64,000 nt of DNA from Myxococcales bacterium (lineage in GTDB: Bacteria > Myxococcota_A > UBA9042), in assembly GCA_947491025.1 (NCBI GenBank), contig CANLIC010000010.1, forward strand, positions 56,513-120,512. Direction: 5' to 3'. Within the stretch, counting starts at the first letter, position 1; each line of letters starts with the position of its first letter. The notes beneath the pieces were generated by a model that was given only the letters and a program-made list of their open reading frames with translations, was not told where the DNA came from and ran no database searches. Position numbers and translations under genes: made by a program. Below, one piece after another: positions 33,945 to 43,427 of the stretch.

Positions 33945-35506
33945 CAGCGCCTCCGTCGGCCAGCGCCGCCCGGCTGCGGCGCCAGCAAGTCTCGGTACAG
34001 CTCGGCGTAGCGCCGATGCAGGTCGACTTTGTCGTAGACCGCCTGCACCCGCCGCCGCAGCGCCTCGCCGCAGCGGACGCGCTCCTCCTCGTCGGCCAGC
34101 AGCTCGGCCACCGCGTGGGCGATGTGGCCGGGGTCACCGATGCGCGCCACCCGCCCGCCCATGCCGAATGACGGCTCCTCGCTGGGCACACCGCAGATCA
34201 GCTCGCGGCAGGCCCCGACATCGGTGGCGACCGACGGCAGCCCCGCCGCGCCGCCTTCAAGGATGACCAGCGGTTGGCCCTCGCTGATGCTCGTCAGCAC
34301 CAGGACGTCGACTTTACTGAAGTATTCCAGCAAGTTGACCATTCCGGTAAAGACGACGTTCTTGCGCAGACGGAGCTGGTGCACGAGGTCGACGCACTCC
34401 TCGGCGTAGGTCTGGTCCTCGTCCATCGGTCCGAGCACGTAACAGATGAGATCGGGGAACCGGCGCACCAGGAGCTCGCAGGCGCGGATGAACGTCTTGA
34501 CGTCCTTGATCGGTACCACGCGCCCGACCAGCGCGATGGCCGAGGGCCGATCGCCGCCGGCTTCCTTGCGCTTGGTGGTCACGACGCTGGCGTAGCGGGG
34601 CAGGTCGATGCCGTTGGGGATGACGGTGAGCCTGTCGGCCAATGCGCCGTCCTCGATCTGCAGCGCGAAATTGCCCTCAAAAAGCGTGATGATGTGGTCG
34701 CAGCACTGGTAGCAGGCCCGGGCGTAGGCAACGAAGGTGTCGATCCACAGCGACTTGACCTTGTTGCTGGCGCCGCCGACGCCGAGGCTGCGGGCGTCGT
34801 CGACCGCCAGCCAGGGCGCCGCCATGATCTCGAGCCGGCGCTCATTGGTGTAGACGCCGTGCTCGGTCAGCAGCACAGGTCGCCCGGTCTCGAAGTGCGC
34901 GCGCGCCAGCAGGAGGCCGGCGTAGCCAGTCGATACGCCATGGTAGGAGCGGGCCTTGGGGAGCTGGCACAGCAACATGCTGAAGAGGCCCGCCAGCAAC
35001 GTCCGCACCGCCCAAAACACGTTGAGGTAGGAGGCGCCATCGCAGCGCCGCACGTAGACGTCGTTGAAGAGCTGCCACGCAGGCCGCGAGTCGAGGAGGA
35101 TGTGGCGACCGAGGCGTCCGCGCAGGGCAGAGACGCGCTCGACCAACTCACGCAGGTCGGTCGAGGCGCCGCGATCGAAGAGGCGGAGCGCCGGCGCCAA
35201 GAGCTCCGCACAGGCCAGGTCGCCACCCGGCAGCGCGGTGTCGCCGCTCGGCAGCTCGGCGGCCGGGACGTGCGTCAGACCGCACACATTGGGCGGCAGC
35301 TTGTAGCGCAGCTCCAGTGGGGTGCCAGGCGCGACGATGACCAGGAGGTGAAAGGTCAGGTGGCTCTGCGTGGCGATGAGGTCCTGGGTCCACGATGACA
35401 CGCCGCCGCGGACGTACGGATAGGCGCCCTCGATGACGAGGCAGACGTCGGCCTCTGGCGGCGTGCCGTGCGCGGGCGCCGGCAGCGGGAACGCGGCATC
35501 GCTCAT
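33944..35506 (-). CDS. pelF: Pel glycosyltransferase PelF (GT4)
   Basis: The protein has 520 residues, the family size. The ATG at 35506 is chosen because it overlaps pelE's stop (ATGA) and comes just before the conserved IEGAYPYVRGGVSSWTQDLI. The GT-B fold has HYHGVSTGYAG-like segments (SYHGVSTGYAGLLLA), LTEHGVYTNERR, the linker IALVGRVVPIKDVKTFI and the C-terminal E-x7-E in SISEGQPLVILEGGA that holds the nucleotide sugar. PelF is the cytosolic polymerase that uses UDP-GlcNAc/UDP-GalNAc-type donors to make the Pel chain. It is cotranscribed with pelE and pelG. Confidence 0.94.
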   Translation of the reverse strand: MSDAAFPLPAPAHGTPPEADVCLVIEGAYPYVRGGVSSWTQDLIATQSHLTFHLLVIVAPGTPLELRYKLPPNVCGLTHVPAAELPSGDTALPGGDLACAELLAPALRLFDRGASTDLRELVERVSALRGRLGRHILLDSRPAWQLFNDVYVRRCDGASYLNVFWAVRTLLAGLFSMLLCQLPKARSYHGVSTGYAGLLLARAHFETGRPVLLTEHGVYTNERRLEIMAAPWLAVDDARSLGVGGASNKVKSLWIDTFVAYARACYQCCDHIITLFEGNFALQIEDGALADRLTVIPNGIDLPRYASVVTTKRKEAGGDRPSAIALVGRVVPIKDVKTFIRACELLVRRFPDLICYVLGPMDEDQTYAEECVDLVHQLRLRKNVVFTGMVNLLEYFSKVDVLVLTSISEGQPLVILEGGAAGLPSVATDVGACRELICGVPSEEPSFGMGGRVARIGDPGHIAHAVAELLADEEERVRCGEALRRRVQAVYDKVDLHRRYAELYRDLLAPQPGGAGRRRR

Positions 35507-36795
35507 GCCAGCGCCTCGGGCGCGCGCGGGTGACGCGCCGCCGAAGCGCCCTGGTCGACGAATTGCGGCCAGACGCCGCTGTTCTGCCGCCGCCCAGATT
35601 CGAGGGGTCGGCCGTGCGCGCCGTGGTCGCCTGGCTGGCTCTGCAGCGGCCGTTGGGCAGGTCCCGAGCGAACGGTCAGCTCCGTGTCCTCGAATTGGCT
35701 GTCCGGCCGCCAGCCCTCCTCCATCGCCTCTAGCTCGGCCCGCCGCCACAGCTCGATCGTTGCCCGCAACGGCGAATTGGCCGGCAAGGCGTCGCGCAAC
35801 TTGTCGCCGCGCTCGGTCATCACCGCCCGCAGGCGCTCGAATCGGCGCGCCCGGTACAGGGCCTCGGCGTACCACATCCAGATCGGCACACTGCTGGCGC
35901 CGCTGGCGATCGCGCCCTCCAGCTCCTCGATCGCCTCCTGCGCTCGATCGTCGCGCACCAAGAGCCGACCGAGCGCCGCCACCGCCTCAAGGTCGGTGGG
36001 CGCCTTCTGCAGGTGAGCGCGGTAGGCCCTTCGCGCCTTGCTGCGGGCCTCTGCGGCGCGGCTGGCGTCGAGCAGGCCGGAATAGGCGCGGTGATCGTAG
36101 AGGCGGCCGAGCTGCAGCATGGCGTCATCGCTGCCGAAACCATGCTCCACCAACGTGCGGTCCAGGCGGGCCTCGATCTCGCGGCGCTTGCGCTCGAATG
36201 CGTCTTCGAGCGACTGCATCACCATGCCGGCCTGAACGCGGATCGCGTTGTGCTCGTCGTGCAGCGCCATCCGCAGCGCCTCGGCAAAGGCGGGTCGATA
36301 GTTGGCGCCGATCATCGCCAGCGCGGCGCGCCGCTCCGGCAAGGTGCCGAAACGAAAGATATCGCACAGCGACTGCGGCTGCGTCAGCGCCTGCGCCGGC
36401 AGCGAGACCTCGCGCAGAAGCGCGGACTGTTCGGCGTCACCTGGCACTTCATCGGCGACCGTGACGGTCCAATCTGCCGGCGCCAACCAAAACACCGTCA
36501 GCGTCAGCAGGCCGAGCAGCGTCCCGAAGGGACCGAGCCAGAGCAGCGCGATCAGGCAGAAGACGAAGAGCGGCGCCCGCCCCAGGGCTCGGACGTTGCG
36601 CTGGTAGAAGACGAGGCCGCCGCTGGCCAGAACGACGTGCATCGCCCACAAGCCCGGCTGCGCGAGCGCGTGCAGCAATTCGCTGCCGTTCTCGAGCTCG
36701 GGCCCACCGAACCACCACAGGCCGACGCCATCGATGCAGAGGGCGAGCGCCAGCATCGCTGCGGTCCATTGCGGCTGGGTCCAGCGAACCCTCAC
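35503..36795 (-). CDS. pelE: Pel biosynthesis membrane/TPR protein PelE
   Basis: The protein has 430 residues. GTG 36795 overlaps the pelD stop (GTGA). Helices lie at about residues 10-29, 47-65 and two across 74-104 (PLFVFCLIALLWLGPFGTLL), followed by a cytoplasmic TPR-type helical region at about 160-345 (e.g. EAIEELEGAIASG). PelE helps PelD and PelG recruit PelF to the inner membrane. The assignment rests on architecture and on the invariant place between pelD and pelF; sequence conservation in PelE is low. The last ~50 residues are low-complexity Gln/Arg/Pro. Confidence 0.85.
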   Translation of the reverse strand: MRVRWTQPQWTAAMLALALCIDGVGLWWFGGPELENGSELLHALAQPGLWAMHVVLASGGLVFYQRNVRALGRAPLFVFCLIALLWLGPFGTLLGLLTLTVFWLAPADWTVTVADEVPGDAEQSALLREVSLPAQALTQPQSLCDIFRFGTLPERRAALAMIGANYRPAFAEALRMALHDEHNAIRVQAGMVMQSLEDAFERKRREIEARLDRTLVEHGFGSDDAMLQLGRLYDHRAYSGLLDASRAAEARSKARRAYRAHLQKAPTDLEAVAALGRLLVRDDRAQEAIEELEGAIASGASSVPIWMWYAEALYRARRFERLRAVMTERGDKLRDALPANSPLRATIELWRRAELEAMEEGWRPDSQFEDTELTVRSGPAQRPLQSQPGDHGAHGRPLESGRRQNSGVWPQFVDQGASAARHPRAPEALA

Positions 36796-38222
36796 GTATA
36801 AGGATCCGTGCGACGAATCACTGCGCGATGCCAGGGCTTGATGTCCCGCGCCGTCGGGACGTAGAGCGTCTCCCACGTCACCGCGATGCGCCCGTGCAAG
36901 CCCTCACTGGCGAGACCATCGCGCAGGCGGTCGCGCAGGCGGTCGGCGACCACCTTGCAATTGGCTGAGACCGTCATCGGCAGGATGATCACGAATTCGC
37001 CGCGTTCGCGCTGGTAATCGAACGCGAGGTCGGTCGAGCGCAGGCCGATGGTCACGATCCCTTGCACCACTGCTGCGATCCGCGCATTGAGCGCGACCTC
37101 GTCGACCGCGCCGGCGGTGGCGGACTCGGCATCGACGCGCACCGTCAACTGTGAAACCTCGAACGCGGCGCGCTCCGCGAGCGCCACGATGAAGGTCGAG
37201 ACCGACCGGTAGTAGGCGTCGGTGAACAAGACGCTGCCCTGGTGCTGGACCCGCGACAGGTTGGCCTCTTCGAAGCGCTGGGCGTTGCCGTAGGCGGTGG
37301 CGATCCACTCGCTCAGCATGCGAAACGCCTGAATCGACCCCTGGTTGAGGCCCGAAATCGGCAACGACTCGACCTTGAGCATGCCGATGACCGCGTCCGC
37401 CTGCATGTCGACCAATGGACCGGCGATGAGGCCGTCGCGGCCCAGAATGCGCTCGCCATCGGCGTGGGCCACGTGGACCAGCTGGCGGCGATCGACCACC
37501 GCGTCGAAGATCGGGTCGCCGCGCAGAAAGCTCTGGGTCGCCTCCCGGCCTTTGCCATCATGCACGGCCATCACCAGGTCGAGGCGCTCACCGTGGCGCA
37601 AGTAGATCGAATAGCCCTTTGGTTGCAATAGGTTGCGAATCAACGGCTCGACGCTCTCGAACACCGCGCCCGCTTCGTGGACGTCGACCGTGCGCGCCGC
37701 TTGTACCAACGACAGCGTGGTCTCGACCTGACCTGCTGCCGCGGTCTGCAAGCGATCGTTGGCGAGTTCGAGCGCCATCTTGGCCATGGTCAAGCTGTGG
37801 TTGTCGGCCGTCAGGTCCGCGATCTGATCGGCCTGGGCGAGCACGATGCGTTCGCGTCGGGCCCGTAGCTCGCCGAGGGCGACCGCGCTGACGAACCAGA
37901 GCACCGGCGCTGACACCACCGAGAGCAGCCAGGCGCTCTGGTCGACCAGCGGGTCGCGCGGCGGCAAGTTGCCGAGATACACGAGCAGCGTGCCGACCAC
38001 CGCCGAGAAGACCCCTGTAGCGACGCCGTAGTGCGCCGACACGACCAGCGTAAACAGCCAGAAGGGGTGCGGAGAGGCGTCGCGAAAGCGCGTGCCGTCG
38101 AAGGCCACGGCGTCGACCAGCAGCGCCACGGCAAAAAAGACAACGACCTCGATCGCCGCGTGCCGTGGCATCCCGAACCACATGCTGGACTCTGGTTCTC
38201 GCTGCTGGCTCGTCTGGGTCAT
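36792..38222 (-). CDS. pelD: Cyclic-di-GMP receptor PelD
   Basis: The protein has 476 residues, normal size (~455). Four membrane helices fall at about residues 22-41, 54-70, 66-86 and 97-117. A coiled segment leads to a GAF domain (~175-315) and a degenerate GGDEF domain (~330-455) whose active-site loop reads ERGEF (406-410), so it should not make c-di-GMP. The inhibitory-site motif RxxD is kept as R395-S-T-D398. Arg430 sits 35 residues later, the same spacing recalled for the known binding residues R367, D370 and R402 of Pseudomonas PelD. It should therefore switch on Pel synthesis when c-di-GMP binds. It begins the D-E-F-G overlap chain. Confidence 0.93.
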   Translation of the reverse strand: MTQTSQQREPESSMWFGMPRHAAIEVVVFFAVALLVDAVAFDGTRFRDASPHPFWLFTLVVSAHYGVATGVFSAVVGTLLVYLGNLPPRDPLVDQSAWLLSVVSAPVLWFVSAVALGELRARRERIVLAQADQIADLTADNHSLTMAKMALELANDRLQTAAAGQVETTLSLVQAARTVDVHEAGAVFESVEPLIRNLLQPKGYSIYLRHGERLDLVMAVHDGKGREATQSFLRGDPIFDAVVDRRQLVHVAHADGERILGRDGLIAGPLVDMQADAVIGMLKVESLPISGLNQGSIQAFRMLSEWIATAYGNAQRFEEANLSRVQHQGSVLFTDAYYRSVSTFIVALAERAAFEVSQLTVRVDAESATAGAVDEVALNARIAAVVQGIVTIGLRSTDLAFDYQRERGEFVIILPMTVSANCKVVADRLRDRLRDGLASEGLHGRIAVTWETLYVPTARDIKPWHRAVIRRTDPYT

Positions 38223-38544
38223 CGGCTCGCTTCGTTACGCGCTAGGACGCTGGCGGCTCGCATCGGCGCCCCCGACGACGCCGCGACGCGTCAAGGCGCA
38301 GCCCTGGCCCTGCGAGCTTGTCCCATTTCGGCACATGGTGCCAGCTTTTGCGGTTCACCGGCCTTGTCCCATGGGGCAAGCGGCGAGTTGTCCCTGGGAC
38401 TTCGACGCTGGATGCGGCAAAGGGAGGGCCCGATCGGCGGTCTCGGACCGCGATGGCGCGCCAAACTCAACCCCAAGCCCCGATCGAAGAACGGCTTCTA
38501 ATTTCGAGATCGTGGATGCGGAGCGAAGGCCTGCGTGTCCGCCC
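38223..38544. promoter_or_regulatory. 322-bp gene-free stretch upstream of pelD with a nest of dyads
   Basis: There is no gene-like frame here. TTGTCCC occurs three times, at 38318-38324, 38364-38370 and 38388-38394. The second copy is half of an 18-bp near-palindrome (38363-38380, one mismatched pair). The third overlaps the perfect dyad GTCCCTGGGAC (38390-38400). A further perfect dyad GGCAC-ATG-GTGCC lies at 38330-38342. All fall about 95-180 bp before pelD, as expected for regulator sites. I could not find a convincing -35/-10 or -24/-12 pair. Confidence 0.55.
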
Positions 38545-40275
38545 TTAGAAGGCGGCGCCGACCTGCAGGGTGGCGGAGGTGGTCGCGGGAGCCCCAGCGC
38601 TCGGCGCCAGGCCGCGGTGAACACGGAGGCCGCCCAAGAGCCCGATCGGTGGCCGGGCCATCAGCGCTGCGCCGACCTGCACCGCGTCGGGGCCGTCGAG
38701 GTTCCAGCCGTGGCCAAGCTGAGCTTCGAGCTGCCACCAGCGCCCAATACGCAGCTCGGCGCCGGCGTCGATGGCCAGGACGCGACTGCGGGCCGCGATG
38801 GCCAAGAGGCCGGCGCGTGCTGCGCCGACCGCCTTTGCGCTGCCTGGGGAAGGAGGTGGCGACACGGCGAAAGGCAAGAATGCGCGCGCCGACAGCTGCA
38901 GCCACAGCCGCGGACGCGCCGCCCAGCTGGTGTAGCGGCCGACCGCTCCGAGCACGGCGGCATCGCGGGAGACGTCCACTTCGCCCGGCCGCCAGCGCTC
39001 GACGTGGCCTCTCAGCTCGGTCCGCAGCTCGCCGCGCAGCGCCCGCGACATCGCCGCTGTCGGGCGAAAGGTCCGCACGATCTCGAGCGCATCCCGTCGC
39101 GTCCGCAGTGCCGCCGTCGCCGGCAGCTCCCATCGCGCCTCGCCATAGGCCAGCCGCAGCGCCGTCTCGCCGAGCACGTCCCACAACCCAGCAGAGGCCA
39201 AGAGCGCCGCGCCGCCACCGCCGCCGCCGCCCATCAGGGCGAGGTGATGGCCACCGAAGGCGTCGTAGCGGGCGCCGACCAGCGCTTGGATGGCCAGGCC
39301 CGACTGCAGCCCGTTGCCGACGCCCGGTTCCACCGTGCTGTCGGCGAGCTCGGCGGCAAAACTCGCCCGTAAGCCGTCGGAGACGAAGCCGTGCCCCGCG
39401 AGGCGCAGCCCACGCCGAGACGCTGCGCCAGCTTGGTGGTCGTAGACGAGGTGGCCGATGAGCTGCGGCGCCTCGGCGCTGCCCGGCAGCGGTCGGCCTT
39501 GGCTGGCCTTCGCGCCCTGCAAGCGTTGCCCTTCGGCGTAGAGCGCGGCCGCGCGCCGCCAGCGACCGATCGACGACTCGATGGCGGACTCGGCCAGGGC
39601 CAACGAGGGGTCATCGGGTGCGTCGGCGCGCAGGGCCGACAGGGCGGCGATGGCCTCAAGCGGCTTTCCGAGCGAGAAGAGCAGGTCGGCCTTGAGGCGG
39701 CGCAGGCGGCGGCGTCCTTCATCGGCTGGCCGGGCTTGCGCGGTCTGTGGCGTCGCGTCTTCGGCAAGGGCCATCGCCTCGTTCCGCCACAGGGCGACGC
39801 GGACCCGGCCTTGCACCGCCTGCGCCTCGGCTTCGACACCAGGCTGCAGGCGCAGGACCAGGCTGTCGTAGCCGCTCCACATGCCAGCGATGTAGTGCTG
39901 CAGCGGCGTCGCCAGCGCGCTGACGCTGGCATGGTCGACGGGCCGATCGAATCGCAAGATCAGCTCATCACGCTCCCGCTCAGCGCCGACGGTCGCCGGC
40001 TCCGACCAGGTGAGCCACACCTCGCAGAGGGCCCGACCGTCGCTGTTGTCCGACGCTGTGCGGAGGTCGACGACCTGCGCTGCGCCGGTTGCCGGCCCGC
40101 CCAACGTGATCAGGCAGGTGGCTGCCACAGCGAACGACCAGGCAGGGGCTCGCAGGTGTCCCAGCCGCCGCCGCGGCTTCTCGGCCGGGGTTGCGGCGGG
40201 CGACGCAGCGTGGCCCAGGCGTTGGCCGCAGAGAATCGCCGCGCGCCGGCATCGGCTGGCAGCCCAGTCCTTCAT
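38545..40275 (-). CDS. Outer-membrane barrel protein of the Pel locus (separate PelB C-terminal part)
   Basis: The protein has 576 residues. ATG 40275 overlaps the stop of the TPR gene (ATGA). A signal sequence ends near residue 65 (WSFAVAATCLITLGGPATGAAQ). A small beta domain follows, rich in LILRFDRPVDHASV and LVLRLQPGVEAEA. Two or three TPR-like helical repeats come next (residues ~185-260). The C-terminal ~300 residues alternate short amphipathic strands and end in a terminal Phe (SATLQVGAAF), as in outer-membrane barrels. In Pseudomonas, PelB carries the TPR array and the export barrel in one chain; here the barrel is a separate gene. Export of Pel is inferred from position and topology. 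Confidence 0.72.
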   Translation of the reverse strand: MKDWAASRCRRAAILCGQRLGHAASPAATPAEKPRRRLGHLRAPAWSFAVAATCLITLGGPATGAAQVVDLRTASDNSDGRALCEVWLTWSEPATVGAERERDELILRFDRPVDHASVSALATPLQHYIAGMWSGYDSLVLRLQPGVEAEAQAVQGRVRVALWRNEAMALAEDATPQTAQARPADEGRRRLRRLKADLLFSLGKPLEAIAALSALRADAPDDPSLALAESAIESSIGRWRRAAALYAEGQRLQGAKASQGRPLPGSAEAPQLIGHLVYDHQAGAASRRGLRLAGHGFVSDGLRASFAAELADSTVEPGVGNGLQSGLAIQALVGARYDAFGGHHLALMGGGGGGGAALLASAGLWDVLGETALRLAYGEARWELPATAALRTRRDALEIVRTFRPTAAMSRALRGELRTELRGHVERWRPGEVDVSRDAAVLGAVGRYTSWAARPRLWLQLSARAFLPFAVSPPPSPGSAKAVGAARAGLLAIAARSRVLAIDAGAELRIGRWWQLEAQLGHGWNLDGPDAVQVGAALMARPPIGLLGGLRVHRGLAPSAGAPATTSATLQVGAAF

Positions 40276-43200
40276 GGCGTCGCCCCCGTCGGCGCGCCGG
40301 GCCGACAGCGCGCCGGCGGTTCGACGACCGCGTCTGCGTCTTCCAAGCGCTGGGCTGCCATCAGCGCGGCTACAAGGTCGGCGCGCAGGCCATCGTCGCA
40401 GGGGGTCCGTTCCAACGCAGCCCGAAGCCGCGTCGCTGCCTCCAGCGGCCGCCGTAGCCGCGCCAGGAGCATGCCTGCGAGGCGGTCGCGATCGAAGCCT
40501 GGGGCGTCCGGCTCTGCGTCGAGCAAGCGCAGCGCCACCTGCAGGTGGGTCTGCGCTTCGCTCGAGCGCCCGGGCTGCGCCGAGAGCGCCTCGGCCAGGG
40601 CCAGATGGTCGCGGAAGCCGATGGGGCCCCGCGCCGTCGGCGGCAACGCCATCAGCGCCTCCCAATACCGCTCAGCCAAGGCGGGTCGGCGGGCATGGGC
40701 GCGCGCCAGGTGGCGCAGGGCCTCCTCGTGCTGCGGTCGCAGCGCCAGCAGCCGCTCGAAGGCGATCTGCGCCGCTTCGCGCTGGGCGAGATCTTGGAGA
40801 GCGCGGGCAAGGCGCTCGACCAGGGTGGCGTCGGTGAGCGTCGGCACCTGCGCACGCGCCAACGCTGCCAGCGACGGCCCGTCGCGCACCCCGACCAACG
40901 CTTGGATGCAGAGCCCGACGCTCTCGGGGTGCGGGTCGCGCTCCAGCAGGCGCACCACGTCGCGTTCGGCGTGGATCCAGAGCAGATGGCGTGCAAAGGC
41001 GCGGCGCTCCTTGCCCTCGGCCGTGTCGGTGCGCCTGACCAACAGCGCCCGCACCGACGACGGGGGTCGGGGTCCCGCCAGAGATAGCAATCGCATGACC
41101 GCGGGGCTCTCGGCGGGCTCTACCGTGGCCAGCTCGAAGAGCAGCCGCATCGCCGCTTCGCGCTCGCCGGCCTCTCGCAGCGACTCGATCGCGGCCAGGC
41201 GCACCGCCAAGGGCTGGGCCGCGTCCTGCGCGCGCCCGAGCAGCGCGCTGCGCAGTCCGCCGACGTCGCCCGTCGCTTTGAGGGCCGAGAGCTGCCGGTC
41301 GGCCCAGCCGCCGCCGTACCACGCAGCCAGCTTGGTCAGCGCGGGCCGGGCCTCGGCCTCGGCGCCCAGCTCCAGGAGCAGGTGGACCCAGCTCTGGGCC
41401 TCTGCCGTCCGCAGGTCGGCGCGGTGGATGTACGCCACGGCGGCTCGGACCAAGTCGTCGCGGTGGCTGCGATGCCGCCGCCAAGCGCCAAGCAAGGCCA
41501 GACGGGACAGCACGCCGCTCTCTTCGTCCGCCGGTTGCAGCCGGCGCAGCACCCGCAGCGCCTCGTCGTGCTCGCCGCCGTCCAGGTGGGCCCGCGCCAG
41601 CGCCATCTGGACCGCCCGATCGCCAGGCACCGCAATCGCCAACGCCGCGTAGCTCCGACGGATCAGCTCCGCGTGGCCTGCCTCGACCGCCAGCGACGCC
41701 AGCGCCCGCAGCCAATCGCGCACCTGTGCGTCGGGCGCCGGCGCCTCGGGCCCAGCCAGGGTCAACACGCCGCGCAACTCAAGCCGCAGCGAGGTGGGGA
41801 GGCTGGCGTCGAAGGCGACGCTGGCCTCATCGAGCCGACCTGAGGCCGCCAACAACAGGGCCGTACTCGCCCGGCAGCGGGCCACCGCAGTGCGGCGTGC
41901 GCGCTGGCAGAGCGAGGCGATGGCCCGCTCGCCCTGGACTGTCGCGCCGACGCGGACGTAGGTGGCAGCGAGATCGAGCCACGGCTCGCGCTCGGGATCG
42001 AGTGATTCAGCCCAGGCGTCGAGCTGCTCGCGCGCTGCGACCCGATCGCGCATCAGAAGTGCCAGCGAGGCGAGGTCGCGGTGGCTGACGCCATCGGCGC
42101 TCCCCGCGGCGCGGGCCCTCGCCAACCAGCGCGCGGCGATTTCGGTCGCGCCCGACTGCCAGGCCAGCCGCGCAACCGTTGCGGCGCGAGCGCGCTCCGG
42201 GCGCGCGTCGATGGCGACGACCATCTGCCGACACAGCGCGCCGCCGCCGTCGCGCGCGGCCGCCACCTCGGCGAGCCACAGCAGCACGTCGCGCTCGACC
42301 CCGCGTGGGTCGATGTCGGCCGCCAGGGTCAGCGCCAGCTCCTCACGTCCGCCTTGCAGCGCTGCCCGTAGGACCAGGGTCGCAACTCGGCCGCCAAGCG
42401 GCGGCGGGGCAGGGCTTGGGGTCGCCCCCGCGCCCTCATTGGCGATCGCCAGCGCGGCGGCGTCGCCGCTGTCATCGCGCCCCCAACGCGCGTGCACCTC
42501 CGCGAGGGCGTCGTCGACGCGACCGAGCTGCAGCAACGCCTGCACGGCGGCCAAGAGCACCTCCTCGTCGTCGCTGTCGGGCCCGAGCAGCGGCTTCAGC
42601 AGGGTCAGCGCCGCCTCGGGCCTTGCCTCCTGCAAGAGCCGCTGGGCGTGATCGAGGCGATCGCCGAGGCTCGGCTGGAGCGCAAGCAGCGCTTCAGCCA
42701 GGTGCAGCACGTTGTCGGTGGCGTCCAGGCGCGCCCGCAGCCGAAGCAGCAGCTCCGCATCTGCTGGGCGAAGCGAGGTCGGCGAGCGCCACCAGATCTC
42801 CTCGAGCGCCGCCCGCGCAGCGTCCATGCGGCCAGCTCCTGCCTGCGCATGAGCCAGGGCCGCCCGCATCGACATGTCGTGCGGCGCACGCTGTGACTGC
42901 TCCGTCAGGACCTCGAGCTGCAGCTCGTGGAGTCGTCGCGCCGCCAAGAGCTGCTGCAGCTCCTGCAGGCGCTCGGCGCTGAGCGGCTGCAACCCCTGCG
43001 ACCACAGCGCGGTGGCGGCCTCGAATCCGTGACCGGCGTCGCGCAGCGCCTCATAGCGCAGCGTCTGAGCCAGCTGGACGTGCGAGGGGATCGCCGACGC
43101 AGGCGACACCCGATCGACGAGGTCGAGCAGCGCCAGCGCCCGCCCGGGCTCGCCCTGATCGCGATACACTTTGACCAAGGGCAGGGCGATCTCGCGGCGC

Positions 43201-43427
43201 GGACCTGCCTCGGTCAATGCCTGCTCGAGCCACGCCCGCGCCCGGCCGCCGTCGTGGTCGTTGAGCAAGTGGGAGCCGAGTTCGGCTGCGGAAGGCACCA
43301 GCGCCACCGCCAACGCGAAGGCACCCGCCACGACCAACGCGACCGAGAAGTGAGTGCGGCGGGAGCTGGTGCTGACAGCCGCGACGAATCGAAGGATGCC
43401 GCTGCCTTCCGGCAACCCCGCGTTCAT
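40272..43427 (-). CDS. pelB: TPR scaffold of the Pel export apparatus (N-terminal PelB part)
   Basis: The protein has 1051 residues. One membrane helix at about residues 29-52 (VALVVAGAFALAVALVPSAAEL) anchors a long array of TPR-like helical pairs with typical A-x3-A/L-x7-A spacing, for example ALAHAQAGAGRMDAARAALE and ALLDLVDRVSPAS. Periplasmic PelB TPRs in Pseudomonas guide PelA and the polymer to the outer-membrane pore. The barrel is missing here but is encoded immediately downstream with an ATGA overlap. The start ATG overlaps the stop of the hydrolase gene, so all three are probably made from one message. Assignment depends on context as well as architecture. Confidence 0.72.
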   Translation of the reverse strand: MNAGLPEGSGILRFVAAVSTSSRRTHFSVALVVAGAFALAVALVPSAAELGSHLLNDHDGGRARAWLEQALTEAGPRREIALPLVKVYRDQGEPGRALALLDLVDRVSPASAIPSHVQLAQTLRYEALRDAGHGFEAATALWSQGLQPLSAERLQELQQLLAARRLHELQLEVLTEQSQRAPHDMSMRAALAHAQAGAGRMDAARAALEEIWWRSPTSLRPADAELLLRLRARLDATDNVLHLAEALLALQPSLGDRLDHAQRLLQEARPEAALTLLKPLLGPDSDDEEVLLAAVQALLQLGRVDDALAEVHARWGRDDSGDAAALAIANEGAGATPSPAPPPLGGRVATLVLRAALQGGREELALTLAADIDPRGVERDVLLWLAEVAAARDGGGALCRQMVVAIDARPERARAATVARLAWQSGATEIAARWLARARAAGSADGVSHRDLASLALLMRDRVAAREQLDAWAESLDPEREPWLDLAATYVRVGATVQGERAIASLCQRARRTAVARCRASTALLLAASGRLDEASVAFDASLPTSLRLELRGVLTLAGPEAPAPDAQVRDWLRALASLAVEAGHAELIRRSYAALAIAVPGDRAVQMALARAHLDGGEHDEALRVLRRLQPADEESGVLSRLALLGAWRRHRSHRDDLVRAAVAYIHRADLRTAEAQSWVHLLLELGAEAEARPALTKLAAWYGGGWADRQLSALKATGDVGGLRSALLGRAQDAAQPLAVRLAAIESLREAGEREAAMRLLFELATVEPAESPAVMRLLSLAGPRPPSSVRALLVRRTDTAEGKERRAFARHLLWIHAERDVVRLLERDPHPESVGLCIQALVGVRDGPSLAALARAQVPTLTDATLVERLARALQDLAQREAAQIAFERLLALRPQHEEALRHLARAHARRPALAERYWEALMALPPTARGPIGFRDHLALAEALSAQPGRSSEAQTHLQVALRLLDAEPDAPGFDRDRLAGMLLARLRRPLEAATRLRAALERTPCDDGLRADLVAALMAAQRLEDADAVVEPPARCRPGAPTGATP

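Noticed and set aside
32619..34010. Plus-strand open frame of 463 codons over pelG
   Set aside because: Charged, repetitive and without motifs; pelG on the other strand is conserved with a normal length.
38330..38353. Possible sigma-54 promoter before pelD (TGGCAC seen on the minus strand)
   Set aside because: The spacing from GG to GC is 8 bp instead of 10, so the -24/-12 rule is not met.
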